Assembly: GCA_014529385.2 (NCBI GenBank)
Contig: CM043959.1
Coordinates: forward strand, 59,004,753-59,068,752
Length of the DNA: 64,000 nt
Source of the DNA: Adiantum capillus-veneris
Taxonomy: Eukaryota > Streptophyta > Polypodiopsida > Polypodiales > Pteridaceae
Direction of reading: 5' to 3'
The notes under the pieces: generated by a model
What the model saw: the letters and a program-made list of their open reading frames with translations, nothing else
What the model was told of the DNA's origin: nothing
The model's database searches: none
Part shown: positions 1 through 9,575 of the stretch, piece after piece
Numbering within the stretch: the first letter of the stretch is position 1
Layout of the letters: the number at the start of each line of letters is the position of its first letter
Made by a program: the position numbers and the translations under genes

Positions 1-787
1 AAATGTGGAATATTGGAATATAGGAAACGTATATTATCCACAATGTCTTGCAACATTTTAATATGCAGGAGGAAAGTATTGAGTACCCCAATGTAGGCAT
101 ATAAAATACTTAGCAAGAATGATGTCCCAAGTCTAATGTTGAGGAAATAGAAATGGCCAAAGTGCCTTATTCATCCACAATTGGCAGTCTTATGTATGCC
201 ATGGTAGCCACGAGATTGGACATTTTTTTGCAGTGGGAGTAGTTAGAAGGTTTATGGAAAACTTTGGTAGGAATCACTCGGAAGTGGTGAAGCACATTTT
301 GAGATATCTCAAAGGTATGGAATACAAGTGCTTACGCTTTGGGAATGTGATGCATCGGATTATGTGGGTTGTTTGGATAGTCGAAGATCCATGTTTTTCT
401 ATGTTTTCCTATTTGTTGTAGCATCTATGTTATGGAGATCATGTATCCAAAACTATACGTCATCTTCCACCACTGAGGCAAAGTATGTGGCAGTTTTTGA
501 TGCTAGCAAGGAAGCTGTGTGGTTAGCTCACCTAGTGGGAGATCTTGGCATTACTCAGACTCCAATGTTGAATTATGATAAAGTCTGATTGTGCTAGAAA
601 ATAACCCCGCATTTTACTCTAAGTCAAAACACATAAAAGTCCATTATCGTATGATACAAGACCTATTGACTAGCAAGCACATTGAGTTAGTCAAGGCTCA
701 TACGGATGACAACCATGCACATGCTCTCACAAAGATTCTACCCTCCAAGCAGTTTGCACATTGCGTGGAGATTATGGGTGTAGCTTG
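1..787 (+). pseudogene. Ty1/copia pol remnant (RT C-terminus and RNase H)
   Basis: Three short reading frames in succession match the end of a copia polyprotein. Near 150-230 there is a KVPYSSTIGSLMYA-like stretch, the RT C-terminus. At 233-330 comes GVVRRFMENFGRNH followed by HILRYLKG. At 350-590 is the RNase H part with a CDASDYVGC segment and TTEAKYVA. At 591-787 is KHIKVHYRMIQDLL with the final HALTKILPS. The enzyme would copy element RNA and degrade the RNA strand of the hybrid. Frame changes and stops near 230, 340-420 and 588 show it is dead. The 5' part lies outside the window. It is followed by a purine tract and a plausible LTR start, as expected for the 3' end of such an element. 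Confidence 0.85.
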
Positions 788-853
788 AAGCAACATAATT
801 GCTTCATGGTTGTAGAAATGTACATACATAGGCCACTTGGGCTATGTTGGATT

Positions 854-1215
854 CAAGTGGGAGATTGTTCGGGTCCATACCAACTGGCCGAACACCCATC
901 ACATTGACCATACTAACCTTACCTATTCTTTTAATTATATAGAACAATAAGGAGTAGTGAGGTAATTCCAAATTCTCATTGAAACCTCCACCCACATCGT
1001 GCTCTTGTTTGATCTTCTTCTCCCTCGCACTTCGCATGCACCGCTCACTCTTCATGGAGGAAGGAAGAGAGAGGGAGCAAGAGGGAGGTGGATGCACATT
1101 ACGGAGTCCACATGTACCATCATCAACTTGCACACACCCTTCCACCCAAATAACTTGATTGGGTCATCCTCTTCCTCTTTATGCTCCCCTATTATGAGGT
1201 GCAAAAGGCATTGAG
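854..1215 (+). repeat. Candidate 3' LTR of the copia remnant, with polypurine tract
   Basis: A purine-rich AAGTGGGAGA tract at 855-864 lies 70 bp after the RNase H end. It is followed at 866 by TGTTCGGG, a usual copia LTR start. The next ~350 bp have LTR character (CT-rich, non-coding). I see no second LTR copy in the window and cannot fix the 3' boundary, so the end is approximate. Confidence 0.45.
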
Positions 1216-1699
1216 GAATGGGCTTGTCTTAGCTCACATTCTTGCTGACCCTAAACCTAGACCTCAAAACTTAGTCCATAGCCCCTTTTCCTATGGTGTT
1301 AAACCCTTGATTTAGAGTAGAAATCTATTGAATGTTGCACCATCAATATTTGTCTCCGTTGCATTTCCCTATGCTAATACCTTCAACATAAGACGCTAAT
1401 AGCAATAGTTCCCCATAAATATCTCCTATCTTGCCATGGCAATGCTTCCACCACAACATTTAGGCTAGAACCAGTAGTACTATGCATGAATCCCCTCATC
1501 TAATAAAAACAATAGGCAAGTTCTCTCATTTTCATTGTTGCTAGGTAATTCTCGAAAATTCTATCCAAGATAGTCCAAGAAAAGGGGATCCTATTGAATA
1601 GTTGATAGCTCCTCATCAAATACAAGAGGACCAAGATATCCCTAACAGGGAGGCTATATCTGAGTTAGAAGACCCTTACATAAATGAAGATGGAGTCAC
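1216..1699. other. No gene recognised
   Basis: AT-rich sequence between the copia LTR remnant and the LINE ORF1 remnant. No reading frame, repeat or RNA gene can be supported. It may be the LINE 5' region. Confidence 0.4.
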
Positions 1700-2540
1700 T
1701 ATTCCTAGCAAAGAGATTGAAATGTGGCACACTAATTGTAGGACAAGGTGGTTATAGGTCTCTATCATGGCATCATGCCTTCTCTAGAGACTTTGAAGAC
1801 ATGGATAGCTCAAAAACTCACTAATAAAAACATTAAGATATCCCATGTGCAGCATCTACCAAGCAATAACTAGTTTCTCTTTTTTGAAGATTCAAATGTT
1901 GCCCTACAAGCTGTAAAACATGGCGAGTGGATTCTTTGGAATACCCCTGTAAGTGACCGTGTTTAGCTACCACTTTGATTTCAATCGTAAGGTACCAAGA
2001 CCAACTAAGGTGCCAATATGGTTTGACTTCCAAGCTCCCATAACTTTTTGTAGATCTATACCCATGGCTCAAGAATGTGGGGAGTTGAGTAGGCAAAGTA
2101 TTGGGATATCTAGAGCTAGGGGAAGTATAATATTCCTAAATGGGTTCCTGAGTTGTTGATAGTAGTAGACATTAGCAAGGACTTCAAGACTGATGTTCGT
2201 ATCATATATTCCTCAGGTAAATTTTTACATCTTCAAAGGGTTGCCTACAAAAAGTTGCCTAATGCCCATTTTCACTGCATGGCACATGGCATTACATTAA
2301 AGATTTCCCTGATTTGAAATGTGCCCCAATTGGTGATGAACCCCCACAGAACAAAAATGAAGGATTTTAGCTGATCTTAAAAAGAAACACTGCAAGGGGA
2401 GGCAAAACCCTAAAGCTGATCTTAAAAAGAAACACTGCAAGGGGAGGCAAAACCCCCTTTTGGAAAGTGTTTTTGATTCTTTCAACTATGACCTAGAGAA
2501 TCTAGAGGACAAAGAGGATGCATGATGATCAATCATAGTA
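1700..2540 (+). pseudogene. LINE ORF1-like remnant (DUF4283 and zinc knuckle)
   Basis: Read across frames, this matches the nucleic-acid-binding gag-like protein of plant L1-type LINEs. FLFFFEDSNVALQAVKHGEW at about 1872-1935 and KVPIWFDFQAP at about 2010-2040 correspond to the DUF4283 core. RVAYKKLPNAHFHCMAHG at about 2236-2290 corresponds to the zf-CCHC_4 knuckle that follows it. In intact elements this protein coats LINE RNA. Frames change several times and stops interrupt every frame, so it is non-functional. It is the 5' part of the LINE whose ORF2 resumes after inserted elements at 8541 and 9576. Confidence 0.65.
2369..2455 (+). repeat. 45-bp tandem duplication inside the LINE remnant
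   Basis: The 42-bp stretch beginning AGCTGATCTTAAAAAGAAAC occurs at 2369-2410 and again at 2414-2455 without visible mismatch, giving a 45-bp period. It is a local duplication after the zinc-knuckle region. Confidence 0.9.
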
Positions 2541-3301
2541 ACAATATGTTGGTCATGAAGGTACCTCTTAAAACCATTTTCAGATCAATCTCCTACTCAG
2601 AACCTACCTCAACAAGAAAAAGCAACAGATCAACATTCTGAAGTCCCTAGAGAAGTACCCTCCTCTAGTCCCATGGAGAGAATTAGGGGCATGCCATCCA
2701 CTTCCTCATTTTAAATTGAGGAGGATTTAATTCCTAAATTTTACCTTCCTAACCTTCTCTTCAAAGATAATTCTTCCTTAAAGAACAACTAGAAGAGAAA
2801 GATGATGCTTTGAAAGTTAAGGTAGACATATCCCCCCTGCTTCTACAAATTTTCTCATGACTCAAGCTAAAGAATAAAGACTGCCACAACTCTTAGTAAC
2901 TAAATCCAAGGGAAGAAGGAGGCATCTAAGGACCCAAAATAGGACATATGTCAGTTTAGCAAAGCCACTTACTCAAGGGGTTCACTATTCCCTATATAAT
3001 GTGTGTTCGTGGGGTAATTTAAAAACCCCTTTTTTAACAAGTTTGAATGAATAAATTTTTGGCTTTTTTAAAAAAGGAATATAAGAACCCCTTATTTTAA
3101 TGTATTGCTTAAAAATTTTGCATTTTAAACCTATTGAACTCGCGTGGTACATTAACATGATTACATAGTGCACCTCTCAAGGCCACTTAAAAGTAGTAAA
3201 AAATGAATTTGTTCCTCCATCAAAGGTTTTGCATTGCATTGCAAATGATTTACTAGATCTTGCCAGTTCTCATGTGATTATATGATCCTAACTGTATTTT
3301 T
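2541..3301 (+). pseudogene. LINE inter-ORF region and start of endonuclease domain (weak)
   Basis: This stretch continues the LINE from the ORF1 remnant to the insertion point of the copia element at 3301/8541. Reading frames are short and heavily broken. The position fits the linker and the N-terminal part of the ORF2 endonuclease, but I cannot point to diagnostic residues here. The assignment rests mainly on continuity with clearer endonuclease sequence at 8541-8698. Confidence 0.35.
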
Positions 3302-3623
3302 TGTAAAGAATGAGGATGCAAGAGAGCTACACAAGACAAGCACAAAGCACACAGAGATGGAAAGCTTCTTCTTCTTCTTCACAGAAAAGAGAGTACAAAA
3401 TGACTAAGTGCTAAAGCTGAAAGGTAGCACATATGTACATGCGGTCACTAAGTGTGAACTCGCTAGAAGCGTACTAGGCTGGCACTATAAGTGTAGTCCA
3501 GCTGTAGAATCACTGGCAGAGATCCTCTGTGTCGGTCACCTAACGCGCCAGTGAGTAAATGCCGTAAGCGGCCGAGACCCGTAGTGGATGCCAGCTCAAG
3601 GTGTAGAGCTCGACATCTCAACA
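3302..3623 (-). repeat. 3' LTR of copia element
   Basis: 322 bp, TG...CA termini on the plus strand, same length as the copy at 8214-8535 with six substitutions. TTTTT target duplication precedes it at 3297-3301. Confidence 0.95.
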
Positions 3624-3633
3624 CTCCCCCTCG
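3624..3633 (-). promoter_or_regulatory. Polypurine tract of copia element
   Basis: On the minus strand this reads as a G-rich purine run (GAGGGGGAG) directly before the 3' LTR, the usual primer for plus-strand synthesis. Confidence 0.75.
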
Positions 3634-3673
3634 AGCTCTACATGTCACAGAGTCCAAGCATAGTCCGAAAACG

Positions 3674-6600
3674 TCAAAGCTTCTCAGCTTCGAGGGCCTT
3701 GGTAAAGATATCCGCTATCTGCTCCTCTGTGATGACATAGACCAAGCCGATGTCGCCCGCCAACACTCGCTCTCGAACGTAGTGGTAATGGACCTCTATG
3801 TGTTTGGTCCTGGCATGGAACACTGGGTTCCTAGCCAACTGCATGCTGCTGAGGTTGTCACAATGGATGAAAATATGATGGTCCACCTGCACTCCCAAGT
3901 CTTCAAGTAATGTGCGTAGCCAAGCTACCTCGCACGCCGCAACTACTGCACCTCTGTACTCAGCCTCTGTGCTCGATAAAGCAACCGTAGGCTGCTTTTT
4001 GCTGCTCCAAGTAACAGCAGCACTCCCAAAAGAGAACATGAAGCCACTCGTAGATCTCCTATCAACAATGCTACCTGCCCAATCTGCATTTGTATACCCA
4101 TACAATGCTAATGGTGCATCTGCTGCATAGAACAATGCGTAGTCAAGAGTACCTTGCACATACCTAAGTGTGCGTCATACTCCATCCAAATGTGGCTTCC
4201 TCGGAAGCTGCATGAACTGACTCTCCAAGCCTACTGTGTAGCTCAAGTCTGGCCTCGTGATAGTCAAGTAGATTAGACTACCCACAATCTTTCTATACAT
4301 GTTGAGATCCTCAACAACATCACCCTTCTTTGCACTTAGCTTTGCATTCACATCCAAGGGAATAGAAATTGGCTTACAATCAGCGATACCATACTTTGGC
4401 AACATGTCCAAAGCATACTGTCTCTGTGATAGCCATACACCCTCTGGAGTCCTGATCACCTCAATGCCAAGAAAGTAGCGCAACTCGCCTAAATATTTCA
4501 TTTCAAACTCCTGTTTGAGAACACCCTCTCATGGTCAATCTCCATAGCATTGTCACCAACAATAATAAGGTCATCTACATATATGGTAATGACCACAATC
4601 CCCACATCACTCTCATGTACATAGAGTGAATGATCAGCATGAGCTCTCCTAAAACCAATACTGACAAGATACTTGGCAATCCTGTCATACCATGCTCTAG
4701 AGCCCTGCTTCAAACCATACAAAGCTTTGAGACGTCTGCATACATAATCTGGGTAACCTCGATCGACATAACCAGGTGGCTGATCCATATACACTTCCTC
4801 TTGCAACTCACCATTCAAGAATGCATTCTTTACATCCATTTGATGCATAATCCATCCTCTAGATGCAGCCACTGCTATGACAGCTCTCACAGTCGTCATC
4901 TTTGCCACTGGAGCAAAGGTCTCCTCATAGTCTATGCCATACGTCTGTGCATAACCCTTTGCGACCAGCCTTGCCTTGTGATGCTCAATGTTACCATCAG
5001 CCTTATGCTTGGTTTTATACACCCATTTATAGCCAATAGCTTTCTTGCCACTTGGCAATGGCACCAACTCCCATGTGTCGTTTGCTTCCAATGCAGCCAT
5101 CTCTTCATTCATTGCATCATCCCAATGCACATTTCCAACTGCATCCTCAAAACATGTGGGCTCCACATCCTGTATCACCTTAGCCATGTAGGCTTGGTGA
5201 TGCGCTAGATACCCATCATAAGTCAATTTTTGAATTGGATTTCTGACTCTATTAGATCTGTGCGGTTCTGGGTCACTCCTTTGCCCTCTAGCATCTTCTT
5301 GTACTTTCCTTACACCAGGTGTCCTGACAGCTGGAATTCCAAATTCCTCATCAAGACTTTGTTCAGAACCATCTGAATCCATGTCTACATGTGAAAAACC
5401 TGATGATGCATCAGCCATAAAGGGAGGTTTATCAACCTTTTCCTTTCCTTTTCGTGATACATTCCCTATACCTGTTGGTGGAGTAACCTACGTACGTAGT
5501 CTACCATTCCATGGTTTCTCAACAGAGCCACGAGAAGAGGACTCTTGTGGTCCACTCAAAACCTGTGACTGTGGCCTCACATTTTGTACAACCACATCAT
5601 CTTTTACATCAGCCCCAATAGTGCCATGTGCATTACTGTACCAACTGCTCATCTCATCAAAGACTACATCTCTGCTCACTCGTAATTCTCGTGTAGTAGG
5701 ATTGTAGCACCTGTACCCCTTTTGTTCAAGGGAATATCCCACAAGAATACATTTCTCTGCTTTAGGATCCAATTTCCTACGCAACTCATCTGGTACATGC
5801 ACGTAAGCTATGCAGCCAAACACTTTCAAGTGTGCCAAATCAGGCTTTGTACCTGTAAACTTTTCCTAAGGTGTTACATCATGCACCGCAGCTATAGGTG
5901 TCCTGTTCATAATGTACATAGCTGTATTTACGGCTTCAGCCCAGAAATGATGAGGCATGTTCTTCTCATTCATCAATGCACGTGAAACCTCTACAATGTG
6001 CCTGTTTTTCCTTTCTGCGACCCCATTCTATTGTGGAGTATATCTGCATGTAAACTGCTTGCGTATACCATGCAGTCGCAGAAAATATGAAAAATCATTG
6101 GAGAAGTACTCTCCCCCTCCATCTGACCTCAATGTCTTGATTTGCATATCTGTCTCCTTCTCAATCATGACTTTGAAGTCTTGAAAGTGACCAAACACTT
6201 CACTTTTGTTACGCATAAAGTAGACCCATACTTTCCTTGTATGGTCATCAATGAAAGAGACATAATACCTGCAACCATGTATACTTGCAGTATCGGTTGG
6301 ACCCCAAACATCTGTGTGCACCACCTCAAGTGGCTTTTTACATACATTGCGCTCATGTGGAAATGAGCCCTTTAACTGTTTTCCAAACTGGCATGTTGCA
6401 CACACTTTATGCATACCATCCACCTTGAATTTGGGCAAACCTTTTACAATCTGTTTTGATTGCATGCTGTGCAATCTCTGCTCATTGACATGTCCAATGC
6501 GTTTGTGCCAAATGTCAACATCAGCCACAACACCTGTGCCCTGTGCAAATAATGCAGCTTTTACCTCAGGCATATCTACATTTAGCGTAAACATTCTGCC

Positions 6601-7944
6601 CACACATTTGCCCTCTGTGATCAGCTTATAGCCATTCTGGAAATCTTCTACATAACAGCCATTTGGATTGAAGCGAACCTGCAAACCCTGCTCAACCATT
6701 TGTCCAACAGAAACAAGATTCTTTGTAATGTTTGGGACATGAAGTACATCTACTAAGTACTTTGATTTCCCACTCTTCGTATTTAGAGGTATGTCCCCTA
6801 CATGAGCAATGGGGTGAGCTGTGTCATCTCCTGTCTTCACATAGCCTGACACATCTGGTTTGCGCATATCTCTAAACCACTCTCCACAAGACGTCATGTG
6901 ATTAGAGGCACCTGAATCCACATACCAAACATCATCTTGGGTGGAATTCTCTGCAGTCATTGTATTCATTACATGCTGCATAACAAACATGCGCTCATTT
7001 TTGCTGTCATCTGCATCTCTGCTAGTAGATGCATAGTTGCCCTGTTCTCTCTTTCCACTTGCTTTTCCCTTTGGACAGTCACGTGACATGTGACCTCTTT
7101 CACCACAAGTCCAACATTCTCTGCTATCTGGAGTATGTTGCTGCCTGCTTGATCCTGCACCACGACCTCTTTGACTCCCCCTGCCTTGAGACTGGTTTCC
7201 CCTGCCACCTGTATTGTTTTGATTTGATTGACCTTCCAGAAATTGGCCCCTGCAACCCCTTGGGCCTCGACCACGACCTCTACCTCTACCTCTGTTGGAG
7301 TTAGAATAGAAGGCCTGTTCATAATTATTTCTGCCATGAGAAGAAGATGTGTCAAGGTTCTTCTCCTCAAGAATAAGCATAGAAATAAAATCTTGGAACA
7401 CGGGGATGTCGTCTCTTGTATTCATGGAAGACCTAAAATGTACATACTCATCTCCTAGACCATCCAAGCATGCACGGACAATGTCATCGTCTTCCACTGA
7501 GACTTTAATAGATCCAAGAGCCTCAATGATACTCTTGATCTTCAAGGCATAATCATTGATTGAGAGGTTGTTCCTCTTAACCTGATTTAGCTCCGACTTT
7601 CGTTGAAGCTGCCTGGCCTTGGTGTTCACCTCGAACACTCTGCCTAAGTTTCTCCATGCAATGGCGGGGGTTTCAGCATCCTGTAGATAGCCCATCATGC
7701 CATCTGTGATGCTCATAGAAAGCCAATACATCACTTTGCTCTGGCCTTGTTGCCAGTCCCTCAAAGCTTTCCTTTGGTGTGCTGTAGCATTTGCCTCGAG
7801 AATCTCTGGTTCCTTTTCATTGTCTCCTTCTACATAGTCCCAATAACCTTTTCCTTTTAGGAAATTTGTTATTCTGAACTTCCATGCAGGATAGTTATTT
7901 TTCTCAAGCTTCTCAGTAACAATCTAACTAAAACCGTCAGACAT
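3674..7944 (-). pseudogene. Copia gag-pol polyprotein, disrupted
   Basis: The start at 7944 (MSDGF) lies 270 bp from the 5' LTR and is the usual gag start. Domains in order are the gag core (GYLQDAETPAIAWRNL), the zinc knuckle CWTCGERGHMSRDC, protease WYVDSGASNHM, the integrase zinc region and core (HTDVWGP, SFIDDHTRK, RSDGGGEY), RT (NDTWELVPLPSGKKAIGYKW, IYVDDLIIVG) and RNase H (YTNADWAGS, ALSSTEAEY). Lesions I can place are stops at 7924-7926, 6028-6030, 5866-5868, 5488-5490 and 4175-4177, plus a one-base frameshift near 4510-4530. The stops are TAG or TGA where relatives have Q, W or R, consistent with C-to-T decay. RT YVDD is still intact. Confidence 0.93.
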
Positions 7945-8201
7945 CTTGAAGCACTAAGACAAAATAGCTGCAATCTGCAAAAACCTGCAAATCTGCTGAA
8001 CCTGCTATCGTGGTACCTGTAACGCTTTCTACACTCAACGAGTGTCCACAATCAAGCGTACATACAACCACTGTACTTGTACAATAAATCTCTGTATACT
8101 GCACTTTGGAGACCTGTTCAGAAACTTGTGCATCTGGTCATGGATTGCGAACGAAGGGATTGTGATGCTCTTGCTCTCTTAGCCTCTCTTGCCTGCACCA
8201 G

Positions 8202-8213
8202 GCTCTGATACCA
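8202..8213 (-). promoter_or_regulatory. tRNA-Met-type primer-binding site
   Basis: The minus strand reads TGGTATCAGAGC directly inside the 5' LTR. This is the standard primer-binding site of plant copia elements, complementary to the 3' end of initiator tRNA-Met. Confidence 0.95.
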
Positions 8214-8535
8214 TGTAAAGAATGAGGATGCAAGAGAGCTACACAAGACAAGCGCAAAGCACACAGAGATGGAAAGCTTCTTCTTCTTCTTCACAGAAAA
8301 GAGAGTACAAAATTACTAAGTGCTAAAGCTGAAAGGTAGCACAAATGTACATGTGGTCACTAAGTGTGAACTCGCTAGAAGCGTACTAGGCTGGCACTAT
8401 AAGTGTAGTCCAGCTGTAGAATCACTGGCAGAGATCCTCTGTGTCGGTCACCTAACGCGCCAGTGAGTAAATGCCGTAAGCGGCCAAGACCCATAGTGGA
8501 TGCCAGCTCAAGGTGTAGAGCTCGACATCTCAACA
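8214..8535 (-). repeat. 5' LTR of copia element
   Basis: 322 bp, partner of 3302-3623. It is followed by the TTTTT target duplication at 8536-8540. It contains a TTCTTCTTCTTC run and the sequence that becomes the element's promoter when read on the minus strand. Confidence 0.95.
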
Positions 8536-8540
8536 TTTTT

Positions 8541-8698
8541 GACAAGTCTACATCGATCTTGGTGGAAACCCTAAACCCTAAAACGGCTACTTTAATATGG
8601 TGGAAAATATTGAGGACATATGAAACAAGTTGGGTCAGATCATAGGAGGAACAAAAAAGCTCATGTGGAAAGATATGGTGGATAAGAAAAATGTGCTA
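8541..8698 (+). pseudogene. LINE ORF2 endonuclease, middle part
   Basis: Directly after the copia target duplication the LINE resumes. One frame gives FNMVENIED followed by LGQIIGGTKKLMWKDMVDKKNVL, which matches the GDFN-centred segment of plant LINE apurinic endonucleases. It is separated from the downstream endonuclease end only by the solo LTR at 8699-9571. One stop lies between the two matching pieces. Deleting the LTR and one 4-bp GCTA copy joins the two parts so that a NVLDISL-like continuation appears, which is expected at this place in the domain. Confidence 0.6.
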
Positions 8699-9571
8699 TG
8701 TAACAAGACTTGATTTTGAGGTGTTTTAGTAATAAATTTTGTTTTCTAGGAAGTTTTGGTCGTTTTAAAGTTAGTCCACTGTGTAGAAGGATGTGTGGAT
8801 TGTTTTCGTCCAATAAATTTTTTTGATCCGGAAGGCACTTTCTAGGGCATTTTTGAAGATGTTAATGGGATTTTGAAAAAGTGATGTATGAAGCGATTGA
8901 AGCCTGTGTTATAAGGAACAACTTTGGTTCTTTGAGTCTTTAGAGATTTTGATGTTTTAATGCTCGTTGAGGGCCAAAGATTAAGAAAAAAGTTGGATTT
9001 GCTGTTTTTGCATCGTTTTTGTAGAAAATGCTGTTTTGCAGGTTGATTTTCAGCAAATCAGAGCAGGCTATGGAAATTTTCCATCACATAGCTGTCGAAG
9101 AGCGCAGCGAGGGCAACACGATTGTGTGAGATGGACTTGGGCTGTTTTGGCTTCGTTTGGGAGTTATGTTCAGTTGAAGATAGCTGGAAAAAAAATCTAA
9201 CCTCTACGGATCGCTTCGCGATCACGTTTTTACCTTGTTCTCGCAGGTATATTGGCGCGCAAGTCGAGTCGACCGAACGCCAAAAATAGAAAAGCGGCTA
9301 TTTTAAGAGGTCGCAGGCTTTTGGAGGGAAAGGAGAATAGAAAGACGGGTGGTGCGTTTTGGGGGGATTCACTGATCTCTCTTCTGCGAGTGCGAGTGCG
9401 AGTGAGACGCTGCATGCAAGCGAATTGAAGCTCGGGGGTGGTCGGGAGGTTCGAGCTCCGTACAACGGAGTGCGCCCATATATTTTACTCCTCTGTTGTA
9501 TCAAACACTATCAATACAAAGATTTCTTCCTCTGTTTTGCTGTCTATCTCTATTATTCGGTTCCCGTGACA
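8699..9571 (+). mobile_element. Probable solo LTR inserted in the LINE
   Basis: The segment starts TGTAAC, ends GTGACA and is flanked by the 4-bp repeat GCTA (8695-8698 and 9572-9575). It is 873 bp long, non-coding, and its last ~150 bp look like an R-U5 region (CT-rich, many TCT runs). No internal domain or second LTR follows. LINE endonuclease coding sequence continues on both sides, so this is an insertion left by LTR-LTR recombination. Its family is unknown to me. Confidence 0.6.
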
Positions 9572-9575
9572 GCTA

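Larger units (their letters stand above)
3302..8535 (-). mobile_element. Ty1/copia LTR retrotransposon, complete, minus orientation
   Basis: Two 322-bp LTRs (3302-3623 and 8214-8535) begin TGTAAAG and end CTCAACA. They are flanked by a 5-bp duplication TTTTT (3297-3301 and 8536-8540). A perfect TGGTATCAGAGC primer-binding site abuts the inner edge of the 5' LTR (minus strand, 8202-8213), and a G-rich purine tract abuts the 3' LTR (3624-3633). The order gag, protease, integrase, RT, RNase H is diagnostic of copia. The LTRs differ at six positions by eye (about 2%), so insertion is fairly recent. The coding region has several stops and one frameshift, so this copy is non-autonomous. It sits inside an older LINE. 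Confidence 0.96.

Noticed and set aside
8566-8583. Telomere-like AAACCCTAAACCCTAAA
   Set aside because: Only two units, inside LINE sequence; chance or trivial.
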